A stretch of DNA of 64,000 bases, from the NCBI GenBank assembly GCA_018401435.1, contig JAGYJW010000036.1:1-64000 (forward strand), given 5' to 3'. Shown piece after piece: positions 11,497-22,398 of this stretch. The DNA comes from Deltaproteobacteria bacterium. Its GTDB lineage: Bacteria > Myxococcota_A > UBA796 > UBA2385. How positions within the stretch are numbered: the stretch's first letter is position 1; each line of letters opens with the position of its first letter. Below the pieces are notes generated by a model that ran no database searches, was not told the origin of the DNA, and was given only the letters and a program-made list of their open reading frames with translations. Position numbers and translations under genes: made by a program.

Positions 11497-12279
11497 TCAG
11501 TCCTGCTGGGCGGCCTCGCCACCCTTGCGGATGATCTCGACATCGCCGACGTCGGCCTGGGACACCACAGCGTCGCCGAGGCTCTCGCGGCTGAGGTTGC
11601 CGCCGTCGAGGACGGCGTCCGCGATGGCCGTGGTGAAGAGCCGGATGCTCTTGATGGCGTCGTCGTTACCCGGGATCACGTGGGCGATGCCGTCGGGGTC
11701 GCAGTTGGTGTCGCAGAGGGCGACGACCGGGATGCCGAGCTTCATGGCCTCGCGCACGGCGATGTGCTCGCGCTTGGGGTCCACCACGAACATGACGCCG
11801 GGGGTGGACTTGGTGTTCTTGATGCCGCCCAGCGACCGGTCCATCTTTTCGATGCGGCGGCTGATGTCGAGGGCCTCCTTCTTGGTGAGGAGGTCCAGAC
11901 GGCCGTCGTCCCGAGCGCGCTCGAGGTTGACGAGGCGGTCGATGGAGCGCTTCACGGTCTGGAAGTTGGTGAGGGTGCCGCCCAGCCAGCGGTTGTTCAC
12001 GTAGAACATCCCGCAGCGCTCGGCCTGCTCCTGCACGATCTCCTGGGCGGAGCGCTTGGTGCCGACGAAGAGGACCGTGCCGCCGCGGGAGACCGTGTGG
12101 GTCACGAAGCGGGTGGCCGCGATGAGCGACCGGGCGGTCTTCTGGAGGTCGATGATGTGGATCCCGTTGCGGTCGCCGTAGATATACGGCTTCATCTTGG
12201 GGTTCCACAGGCGGGTCTGGTGACCGAAGTGCACGCCGGCTTCGAGCAGGTCGCGCAGAGACACGTTGACGTTGGACAT
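11497..12279 (-). CDS. rpsB: 30S ribosomal protein S2
   Basis: Small-subunit ribosomal protein of 260 aa. Conserved segments: [49 protein letters not shown], and the [20 protein letters not shown] region. The start at 12279 ([10 protein letters not shown]) has GGAG-like sequence upstream. It leads the rpsB-tsf-pyrH-frr-uppS-cdsA cluster. A 7-bp perfect hairpin lies 125 bases upstream in its leader. Confidence 0.97.
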   Translation of the reverse strand: MSNVNVSLRDLLEAGVHFGHQTRLWNPKMKPYIYGDRNGIHIIDLQKTARSLIAATRFVTHTVSRGGTVLFVGTKRSAQEIVQEQAERCGMFYVNNRWLGGTLTNFQTVKRSIDRLVNLERARDDGRLDLLTKKEALDISRRIEKMDRSLGGIKNTKSTPGVMFVVDPKREHIAVREAMKLGIPVVALCDTNCDPDGIAHVIPGNDDAIKSIRLFTTAIADAVLDGGNLSRESLGDAVVSQADVGDVEIIRKGGEAAQQD

Positions 12280-12403
12280 GGTGGGGGCTCCGGGGTCACG
12301 CTGGACCCGTTCGGGTTGGTTCGTCCGTCGGCGTGCCTCCCAACCCCGTGCATGTCTGCAGTGGGGCACCACCGGGAGAGCGCGTGGCTCCGACGTGAGA
12401 AGT

Positions 12404-12420
12404 CTTCACCTTGGGTGAAG
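12404..12420 (-). promoter_or_regulatory. hairpin in the secA-rpsB intergenic region
   Basis: CTTCACC-TTG-GGTGAAG is a perfect 7-bp inverted repeat with a 3-base loop, upstream of rpsB. It may be part of an rpsB leader (many bacteria autoregulate S2 there) or a second terminator element after secA. No U-tract follows. Confidence 0.4.
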
Positions 12421-12440
12421 CTGCCGCCGGTTAGCCCGGG

Positions 12441-12461
12441 CCGCCTTGTCGGGCAAGGCGG
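12441..12461 (-). terminator. possible secA terminator hairpin
   Basis: CCGCCTTG-TCGGG-CAAGGCGG gives a perfect 8-bp stem 23 bases after the secA stop. It lacks a U-tract, so it may act as a Rho-assisted or weak terminator. It separates secA from the rpsB cluster. Confidence 0.45.
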
Positions 12462-12483
12462 GGGGCGCGCCGGCGGGAGGGGA

Positions 12484-15360
<2,877 letters not shown>

Positions 15361-15485
15361 TTCGTCTCCACGCCGGTCCGTTCGGGGGGGAGCGCGCCAG
15401 GGGGGCGGGCGCGCGGCCACCGGGCCTATGTTGACCCCCCAGAGCGGAGGTCAAGAGGCGATGGACGGCTTTCAGGACGCCCTGG

Positions 15486-16505
15486 CTATTCCAGATACTC
15501 CAGCGGGTCCACCGGCACGCCATCCACCCGAATCTCGTAATGCAGGTGGGGGCCGGTGGTGGCGCCGGTCATGCCCACCGTGCTGATGACCTGCCCTCGC
15601 CTCACCTTCTCGCCCACTGCGACCAGCAGGCGCGCGTTGTGGGCATAGCGGGTCACGATGCCGAAGCCATGATCCACCTCGACCATCCGGCCATAGCCGG
15701 ACTGGAAGTCGGCGGTGACGACGGTGCCCATCGCCGGCGTGACCACCGGGGCGCCCCGGGGCGCGGCGAGGTCGAGGCCGCTGTGGAACTTCCAACGTCG
15801 CGTGAAGGGCGAGCGCCGCCAGCCGAAGCCACTGGTGAGCACCGCACCGGCGACCGGCCAGCCCCGGGGCACGGCATGCTGCATGCTGCGCAGCTCTTCT
15901 GCGACCTCCGCCTGTTGGCCCAGCTCGACCTCGGCCAACTGCAAGGCGGCGAGCAGGCGGTCGGCGCGGCCATCCAGGCTGGCGAGGCCGGCCAGGGGAC
16001 CCGGCGCAAAGGCGAGGCCCGGCAGGTCGGGGTGCTCGTCCATGGGGGCGCCCGCCTCGCCCAGCATGGAAAGGCGGCCCTGGTCCACCACAATCCCCTC
16101 GCCCAGCTGCGCGGCGGCCTCCAGCTCGTCGCTGTCCATGGGCCCGAAGCCCGGCAGCAGCTCGGGGGGCAGGTCTTCGAGCTGGGCGCCATAGAGGCGC
16201 AGGCGCTGCATCTCGCGTTCAACCTGCTCCAGCTTCCCTTCAATCTCACCGATGCGGCCGCGCAGGGCGAGGTTCTCGTCGAGCAAGGCCCGGCGCGACA
16301 GGGTGGTGGGCACCGAGGACGCCATCAGCCCCAGGCCCATGAGCCCGAGGGTGGCCACCGCGACGGCCAGCACCAGCCAGCGGCGCACCGTGGCCAGCGG
16401 GATCGTGATCTGGCGGATCGGCCCCCGCGCCCCTTCGGGCACCACCATCAGGGTGTAGCGGACCTCGCCGACAGGCCCGCTGTCGCGGCGGCGCGGGGCC
16501 TTCAC
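15486..16505 (-). CDS. M23-family (LytM-like) peptidase with membrane anchor and coiled coil
   Basis: Envelope peptidase or amidase regulator of about 339 aa. After RYTLMVVPEGARG comes one transmembrane segment (WLVLAVAVATLGLMGLGLM), a coiled coil (LRGRIGEIEGKLEQVEREMQ), and a C-terminal peptidase M23 domain with zinc ligands in FHSGLDLAAPRG and GPHLHYEI, so the active site looks intact. The start is uncertain: GTG 16505 is in frame just after the PP2C stop, while an ATG at 16574 would overlap PP2C by 53 bases. It probably cleaves peptidoglycan cross-links. It lies downstream of the phosphatase gene. Confidence 0.88.
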   Translation of the reverse strand: MKAPRRRDSGPVGEVRYTLMVVPEGARGPIRQITIPLATVRRWLVLAVAVATLGLMGLGLMASSVPTTLSRRALLDENLALRGRIGEIEGKLEQVEREMQRLRLYGAQLEDLPPELLPGFGPMDSDELEAAAQLGEGIVVDQGRLSMLGEAGAPMDEHPDLPGLAFAPGPLAGLASLDGRADRLLAALQLAEVELGQQAEVAEELRSMQHAVPRGWPVAGAVLTSGFGWRRSPFTRRWKFHSGLDLAAPRGAPVVTPAMGTVVTADFQSGYGRMVEVDHGFGIVTRYAHNARLLVAVGEKVRRGQVISTVGMTGATTGPHLHYEIRVDGVPVDPLEYLE

Positions 16506-16521
16506 CGAGGCGGCCGCCGCA

Positions 16522-17286
16522 TCAGGGGGCCTCGTCGATGCGGGCCACCACCACGGTGACGTTGTCGTCACCACCGCGCTCGCAGGCGAGATCGATCAGG
16601 CGCCGGCAGGACTCTTGCGGGCCGAAATCCAAGGTGGCCTCGCCGATTTCGCCGGTCTCCACCAGGTTGGAGAGCCCGTCGGAGCAGAGGACATAGCGGT
16701 CGCCGCGGCGGATGGCGCGCACCTGGATGTCGATCTCCACATCCTCCATATAGCCGAGGGAGCGCGTGATGATATTCTTGAGCTTGTGGTTCTTGGCCTC
16801 TTCGGGGGTGAGCAGGCCGGCCTTGATCTTCTCGTTGACCAGCGAGTGGTCCTCGGTCAGCTGTTCGATGCGGCCGTCGCGCACGAGGTAGCCCCGCGAG
16901 TCGCCCACATGGGCCACGAAGGCGTTGCCGCCTTCGACCAGCAAGGCCAGGGCGGTGGTGCCCATGCCCTTGTATTCGGGCTCCTCCTTGGCCTTGTCGA
17001 AGATGCGCTTGCCCGCGAGTCGGATGGCGTAGCGCAGCTTCTCGCGGGTCAGCTCGACGGGGCCATCGTCGCCTTCGACACCGAGCTGTTCGGGCAGCAG
17101 CTCCATGGAGCTGAGCACCTCTTCGACGGTGTTCACGGCGATGGCGCTGGCGAACTCTCCACCGGCATGGCCACCCATTCCGTCGCAGACCACAAAGAGG
17201 TTCAGCTCATCGTTGATGAGGTAATTGTCCTCGTTGTTGGTGCGCTTGACACCGACATCCGTCGTGCCACAAGACGTGATGCGCAT
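16522..17286 (-). CDS. PP2C-type serine/threonine protein phosphatase
   Basis: Metal-dependent protein phosphatase of 254 aa (PrpC/Stp type) that would reverse Hanks-type kinase phosphorylation. All metal-binding motifs are visible: VGVKRTNNEDN, FVVCDGMGGHAGGEFAS, GMGTTALALL, VAHVGDSRGYL, VLCSDGLSNLV and ERGGDDNVTVVVAR. The start at 17286 (MRITSCGTTDVG) follows the family. A pseudokinase is encoded elsewhere in the window at 43 kb, but nothing links the two directly. Confidence 0.94.
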   Translation of the reverse strand: MRITSCGTTDVGVKRTNNEDNYLINDELNLFVVCDGMGGHAGGEFASAIAVNTVEEVLSSMELLPEQLGVEGDDGPVELTREKLRYAIRLAGKRIFDKAKEEPEYKGMGTTALALLVEGGNAFVAHVGDSRGYLVRDGRIEQLTEDHSLVNEKIKAGLLTPEEAKNHKLKNIITRSLGYMEDVEIDIQVRAIRRGDRYVLCSDGLSNLVETGEIGEATLDFGPQESCRRLIDLACERGGDDNVTVVVARIDEAP

Positions 17287-17380
17287 GGGGGCTCCGGGGT
17301 CAGGGGCAACCAGGTAGACAGCAGCCCAAGCGGCTAACCCAGCGGGCCCGGCTGCGTCCAGAGCCCGCGGGAGCGCCCGC

Positions 17381-18223
17381 TCAGTCAAGATCCTCGTTGC
17401 TCGCCCCATCCGGCAGACATGCGGCCAGGGTGATCCACTGGTCGAGATCGAGCACCGCCGGACGCGCGGTGGGATCGAGTCCGGCCTCGGCCAGGGCCTG
17501 ATCGACCCGTTCGCGCGGCCAGTCGGCGGACAAGGGGTTGCGAATGGACTTGCGCGGCGAGGCGAATGCCGACCGCACCACCCGCTCGAGGTGAGCGGGG
17601 CGAACCGGGCCGCTGTGGGGCTTTGGCAGCAGGTCCAGGCGAATCACCGAGGAGTGCACCTTGGGCGGCGGGTGGAAGGCCCCGGGGGGAACCGACAGCA
17701 CCACCTGCCCCTTTGCCCGGGCCTCCACATAGACGCTCAAAGAGCCCCGACGGCGATCCCCAGCCGGCGCCACCATGCGCTCTGCGACCTCTTTCTGGAG
17801 CATCAGCACCAGCTTGTCCAGGCGCTCGGGGTGGGCCAGCAGGTGGGTGGTGATGGTGGTGCCCACGTTGTAGGGCAGGTTGGCGACGCAGGCCCAGCCC
17901 GAACCTTCGAGCAGCGCGCCGAAGTCCAGCTTCGCGGCGTCGGCCTCGACCACGGTGAGCTTCTCGTGGTGGCCCAGGCGGTCGCGCAAGAAGGCGGCCA
18001 GGTCGCGGTCGAGCTCCACGGCGAGGACCTCGGCCCCCTCCTCCAGCAGCAGCTCTGTGAGACCGCCCAGCCCTGGCCCGATCTCGAGCACGCGGGGCGC
18101 GGGCCCCAGCTCGGCGGCGGCCACGATGCGCCGCAGCACGCCCTCGGAGGCCAGGAAGTGCTGCCCGAAGCGCTTGCGGGCACGCCCCTGAAGCTCCTTG
18201 AGCAGGTGGGAGGGGTGCTTCAT
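17381..18223 (-). CDS. rsmA: 16S rRNA dimethyladenosine transferase (KsgA)
   Basis: Uses S-adenosylmethionine to dimethylate A1518 and A1519 of 16S rRNA during late 30S maturation. 280 aa. Motifs: RKRFGQHFLASEGVLRRIV, the SAM-binding EIGPGLGGLTELLL, and catalytic VANLPYNVGT. Its ATG overlaps the tsaD stop as ATGA, so the two are coupled. Confidence 0.96.
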   Translation of the reverse strand: MKHPSHLLKELQGRARKRFGQHFLASEGVLRRIVAAAELGPAPRVLEIGPGLGGLTELLLEEGAEVLAVELDRDLAAFLRDRLGHHEKLTVVEADAAKLDFGALLEGSGWACVANLPYNVGTTITTHLLAHPERLDKLVLMLQKEVAERMVAPAGDRRRGSLSVYVEARAKGQVVLSVPPGAFHPPPKVHSSVIRLDLLPKPHSGPVRPAHLERVVRSAFASPRKSIRNPLSADWPRERVDQALAEAGLDPTARPAVLDLDQWITLAACLPDGASNEDLD

Positions 18224-19236
18224 GGGGTGCCCGGGGTCCAGGCGGCGCGCGCCGTGGTGCTCAGGGGGTCGGACTGCCCGCGAAGGTGCCGCAGCCGGCC
18301 CACATGGGCGATCATCGATCCGTTGTCCGTACAGCGAATTCGGGGCGGAATACAGGCTTCTACGCCGTCAATTGCCGCGATTCGTTCCCGAAGGCGGCTG
18401 TTGGCCGCCACGCCGCCCCCGATGGCCACCCGCCGGATGCCCGTTCGGGCCATGGCCGCCTCGACGCGCCCGCAGAGCACGTCCACCACGGCCTCCTGGA
18501 AGGAGGCGCAGACGTCGGCATCGCTGGCGCGGTCGGGGGCTTCGAGGTGCTGCCGCACGGCGGTCTTCAGCCCCGAGAAGCTCATGTCCAGCTCGGAGCG
18601 GGCCACCGCCTGGCGGCGCCGGCTGACGGTGGACAGGGGGCGCGGGTTGGGCCGGGGGAAGGCCACCGCGTCGGCGCGGCCCTGCCGGGCCAGGGCGTCG
18701 ACCGGGGGGCCGCCGGGGTAGCCCAGGCCCAGCATGCGGGCGACCTTGTCATAGGCCTCGCCGGCCGCATCATCGATGGTCTGGCCGAGAATCTCGTATT
18801 GGCCGACATCCTGGGCGAGATAGAGGGTGCTGTGTCCCCCCGAGACCACCAGGGACAAGAAGGGAAAGGCCGGAGCCGGGTCTTCCAACAGGGGGGCCAG
18901 CAGGTGGGCCTCGAGGTGGTTGACCGCGATGAAGGGCACCCCCCAGCCCGCCGCGAGGGCCTTGCCCATGCAGAAGCCCACCAGCACCGCGCCGAGCAGC
19001 CCGGGGCCGGCGGTGGCGGCGACCGCGTCGGGGCGCGCGATGCCCGCCTCTTCGAGGGCCGCGCGCACCGTCACCACCACCTTGTCGGCGTGGGCCCGGC
19101 TGGCCAGCTCGGGCACGACGCCGAGGTAGCGGGCGTGCACCCCCTGGCTGTGAATCACATCCGAGAGCACCCCGGCGCCATTGACGACGGCGGCGGCGGT
19201 CTCATCGCAGGAGGTCTCGATGCCGAGCACATTCAC
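18220..19236 (-). CDS. tsaD: tRNA N6-threonylcarbamoyladenosine transferase TsaD
   Basis: Catalytic ASKHA-fold subunit that transfers threonylcarbamoyl to A37 of ANN-decoding tRNAs. 338 aa. Conserved: LGIETSCDETAAAVV, the metal-binding HLEAH within NHLEAHLLAP, LVVSGGHSTLY, IDDAAGEAYDKVARML, and AIGGGVAANSRLR. Its partner tsaE is encoded at 47 kb. It lies 73 bases downstream of the selenocytochrome gene. Confidence 0.97.
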   Translation of the reverse strand: MNVLGIETSCDETAAAVVNGAGVLSDVIHSQGVHARYLGVVPELASRAHADKVVVTVRAALEEAGIARPDAVAATAGPGLLGAVLVGFCMGKALAAGWGVPFIAVNHLEAHLLAPLLEDPAPAFPFLSLVVSGGHSTLYLAQDVGQYEILGQTIDDAAGEAYDKVARMLGLGYPGGPPVDALARQGRADAVAFPRPNPRPLSTVSRRRQAVARSELDMSFSGLKTAVRQHLEAPDRASDADVCASFQEAVVDVLCGRVEAAMARTGIRRVAIGGGVAANSRLRERIAAIDGVEACIPPRIRCTDNGSMIAHVGRLRHLRGQSDPLSTTARAAWTPGTP

Positions 19237-19309
19237 AGGGGCCCCGGGGGCGAAAGCAGCAGGCGCTTCCAGCCCCTAATGCGCTGGCGGCCGGCCCACC
19301 CCAGGCGGC

Positions 19310-20896
19310 TCACAAGGCCGGGTCCGCCGGGTCCGGGCTCGTGGGGTGATGGCGCACCTTGTCCATATAGGCGTCGAGCTGGAAGCGCCCCTCGTCCCGC
19401 ACGCCGTCGTGGCATTGAATGCAGGCGGTGGCGGGGGGCGTGCGAAGCAGCGGGCTGCCCGCGGGGTCCGAGACATGGGCGCGGCCCGGCCCGTGGCAGG
19501 ACTCGCAGCCCACCGACCGCAAGGCCTCGTGCACCACCTCGCCGGCCTGGGGACCCTCGGGGTGGAAGGCGCCGGTGACATGACAGCCCGCGCAATCCTG
19601 GTCCTGGGTGCGGGCCTGGCCCACCAGCGAGGCCCAGGCCCGGGCGTGGGCGGTGGTGGCCCACTGGGTGGCGGGGCCGACATGGCAGCCGCTGCAGACC
19701 TGGCTGCCCACGAAGGGGCCATTCAAGGCGGCCGCGGGGCCGACCGCCACCGGCGCGGCGGCGGCTTCGATCTCGGCCTTGGCCGCATCCAGCAAGGCCG
19801 CGGTGGCGGCGTGATCCAGAACCTCGACATCCAGCCCCAACAGCTCGTTTTCGATGAGGTGTGAGGGTGCGGCCTGGGGGGTGCGCGCCGCCGCGATCAA
19901 GGACTCCAAGCGGCCGATATCCCCGTCATAGAAGCCCACGCGCTGCCTGGCGCGGGCCTGGGCGGCATCGCCCTCGGCGGCGGCGGCGTCTTCCACCGCC
20001 TTCTCGCGGCGGCCGCGGGCGCGGGCCAGCTGCCGTTCCAGATCGTCGAGATCGCCCCCGGATGCGAAGCCCTGCCCACCCGGCTGCAGCTGGATGCGCG
20101 CCAGGCCCAGCAGCTTGCCCCGGGTACCCGCGGCCAGCTGCAATGCGGCCTCGGGCAGGGCCTTGGGCGGGTGGGTGGTGGCGCCGATTCCAGCGTTGAC
20201 CACAAGGTCAAGGGCCGGCACGGCGGCCGCGAGGGCCTCGTCCAGGCTGGGATCCTGGTGGCTGAGCAGCACCACGAGGTCCACCGCATCGAGCCCGGCC
20301 AGGGCGGCCGTCAGCGCGACCGCCGGCGCCGTGGCCTCGCACCCGGCAGGCAGGGTCTCGCCCTCACCGAGGATGCCGAGAATTGCGACCGACACGCCAT
20401 CCTTGTCGATGCGACGCAGCGGCGGAAAAGGCGTCTGCCCGCCACAAAGCAGGTTGCTGGTCACAAAGGGGGCGCCGGTGCGGGTGGCCTCGGCCTGCAG
20501 CCAGTCCAGGCCAAGGGCGAGATCACCGTCTCCGGGCGTCATGCCATCGATGCCCACCAGGGTGAAGGCATCCAGCTGGAGCTGGGCCTTGCGGCGCTGC
20601 TGGGGCAGGCGGTCGTCGGGGAGCACGCCGCCCTTCCAGGCAAAGTCGCCCGCGTCTACTACAAAGACCGGGGCGCCCTTGGCGCGCTCCGTCTCGATGG
20701 CCGTGTTGCGTCGGGGCAGACCGCCCTGAGGGTGTTTCGGTCAACCACAGGGTTCGATGTCGCCGTTGACATTGTTCTGGTAGGCCAGGACCACCGCGCG
20801 GGCCGCATCGGTGGCCACCGGAGGGGTCGGGGGTGCTGCGGCCTCGTCTGCGCAGCCCAGCAGGGCCAAGGCAGCTGCGGGAATCCAGGCCTTCAT
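19310..20896 (-). CDS. metallophosphoesterase/tetraheme cytochrome c lipoprotein; probable selenoprotein (TGA at codon 52)
   Basis: Predicted 528-aa outer-membrane or periplasmic lipoprotein. The start ATG 20896 overlaps the DUF4340 stop as ATGA. Residues 1-15 form a lipoprotein signal (AALALLGC, Cys15). Residues about 34-260 resemble the UshA/5'-nucleotidase-like metallophosphoesterase domain: AYQNNVNGDIEPCG, then an in-frame TGA (20743-20741), then PKHPQGGLPRR, VFVVDAGDFAW and APFVTSNLL. The C-terminal third has four c-type heme sites (CSGCH, CAGCH, CESCH, CIQCH). From memory, relatives have EPCGC at the TGA site, so selenocysteine is the expected reading. A SECIS-like hairpin follows. Without readthrough only a 438-aa fragment from GTG 20626 remains, lacking the signal and the motif. 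Function is unknown; a redox or phosphoesterase role in the envelope is inferred. Confidence 0.82.
20711..20743 (-). promoter_or_regulatory. selenocysteine TGA codon and SECIS-like hairpin
   Basis: The TGA is at 20743-20741. After 18 bases, a stem GGGC (20726-20723) and GCCC (20717-20714) closes the 5-base loop GGTCT (20722-20718). Below it are one A-C mismatch and two more pairs (C-G, T-A). From memory, the E. coli fdhF SECIS presents GGUCU in its apical loop, also 18 bases after its UGA. The element lies within codons that encode the conserved GGLPRR segment, as bacterial SECIS elements do. Confidence 0.78.
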
Positions 20897-22398
20897 GGCT
20901 GTCCTTCGGGCGGGAGCGCGTCGCCTTCGCCCGAGGCGCTGGGGATGCGCTCGCGGCGGGCGGCCTTGTCGGCGTCGGCCTCGGCCTTGCGGTTGCCCTC
21001 GCGGATCAGGTCCTTGATGACATTGAGGCTGCGGTCGCTGACCAGGTAGACGGCGGGGTCGCCCTCGATGGCGGCATAACGCCGGGCGTGCTCCCGGCCT
21101 TCGGGGTCCACTTCGGGCGCCCCCGTGCTGCCGATCAGCACCACGCGCTCATTGCCATCCTTGTCAGCCAGGACCGCCCGGGCCAGCGGATCGGCCAGGC
21201 CATAGGCCGAGAGGTCGGTGGGGGCGTCCTCGACAAAGGCGTCCACCTCCAGCTCGGCCAGGGTGCGGGCCACCCGCTCTGGGGTGCTGCCGGGCACGGG
21301 CACGCCGTCCTTCCACAGCCACTGCTCAGCGGCGAATCGAACGCCGTGCTCCCCCTTGAGATCGTCGGTGCCATCGGCCTTCAGCGAGGCATCCACGCTC
21401 ACGACATCGGCCGTGGCCAGGCTGACCACGCGGCGGTTGCGCAGCTCGGCCGGATCTTGGCTGAACTCTTCAAGAAGGCCGCGCCGGGCGACATAGACGG
21501 TGTCGTCGCCCTCCAGCATCATATAGGCCAGCTCCTCGAAGCGGTTGTCCGCGGGGCTGTCCTGTCCCACCAGCACATGCAGCGGCTCGCGGCTGGCAAA
21601 GCGCACGGTGATGTCGGCCCGGGGCGGGTTCAGCCCGTAGTCCACCAGGCGCTGGGCCCGGTCGGCGTCGGTCAGCGTCATGAAGTCGCTGGCCTTCAGG
21701 GCGCTCACCCGCCCCAGCAGGCGACGCACCCGGTCGTCGTTGGCGCCCATCTGGGTGGGCGCGTGCATCTGCCACTCGTTGTCGCCCACCCGCTCGATGT
21801 CCAGGACGAGGTCGCCGCCCTCCTGGCGGAGGGTGGCCTGGATCCGGGTGGCGTCCTTGCTGTCGAAGCTCGCAAAGCGGCGCTCGCGGAACTCGTCCAG
21901 GGTGAGGCTATAGTAGTCCACCGCAGCCTTCTTGACCGTGTAGACCACCGACCCCGGCAGCGGCTGGATGTAGTAGCTGACGGACGAGGGGTTGGGGTCG
22001 CCGGCGAGGAAGGCCATCTCCTTGCCATCGCGCATCTGCAGCTTGACCTGCGTGGCGTTCTTGCCCAGGCCATAAAGCTCGGGCTGTTCGGGGTCTTCGA
22101 CCACCGTGGCCCGCGCGGTCAGGTCGTGGATCTGGTGCTTGACCCGGTTGACCATGCTGCGGCCCGCCGTGAAGTCGGTGCCCTCAATGGTCCACTGGCC
22201 GTCTTTCTCAGCCAGGGCGATCACGTCGCCGTCGGGCCTTGCGACCTCGATGCGCACCAGCTCGTGCTTCTCGAACTGAAAGAGCCGCGGCGGGCCCTCG
22301 GGGCCGTCGCTGAGCAGATCCGGCCGGAGCAGCAGCACCGCTCCCACCAGCAGAAGCAGCGCCACGGCTGCGATGAGCGTCCCACGAAAGGCCTTCAA
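20893..22398 (-). CDS. DUF4340-domain protein of a Gld-type ABC system
   Basis: Protein of 501 aa with one N-terminal transmembrane segment (LIAAVALLLLVGAVLLL) and repeated extracytoplasmic DUF4340-like modules (LVRIEVARPDGDVIAL, WTIEG, LYGLG, and LVDYGLNPPRADITVRF). The start is TTG at 22398, overlapping the GldG-like stop as TTGA and preceded by an excellent GAGGAGG; the next codons (KAFRGTL) begin the membrane anchor. DUF4340 proteins commonly follow GldG-like genes. The exact function is unknown; it probably acts with the ABC-2 transporter in the envelope. Confidence 0.88.
   Translation of the reverse strand: MKAFRGTLIAAVALLLLVGAVLLLRPDLLSDGPEGPPRLFQFEKHELVRIEVARPDGDVIALAEKDGQWTIEGTDFTAGRSMVNRVKHQIHDLTARATVVEDPEQPELYGLGKNATQVKLQMRDGKEMAFLAGDPNPSSVSYYIQPLPGSVVYTVKKAAVDYYSLTLDEFRERRFASFDSKDATRIQATLRQEGGDLVLDIERVGDNEWQMHAPTQMGANDDRVRRLLGRVSALKASDFMTLTDADRAQRLVDYGLNPPRADITVRFASREPLHVLVGQDSPADNRFEELAYMMLEGDDTVYVARRGLLEEFSQDPAELRNRRVVSLATADVVSVDASLKADGTDDLKGEHGVRFAAEQWLWKDGVPVPGSTPERVARTLAELEVDAFVEDAPTDLSAYGLADPLARAVLADKDGNERVVLIGSTGAPEVDPEGREHARRYAAIEGDPAVYLVSDRSLNVIKDLIREGNRKAEADADKAARRERIPSASGEGDALPPEGQP

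Noticed and set aside
20741-20743. The TGA as a nonsense mutation making the upstream part a dead gene
   Set aside because: The frame is unbroken on both sides, the start overlaps the previous stop, the family motif continues through the TGA, and a SECIS-like hairpin follows.
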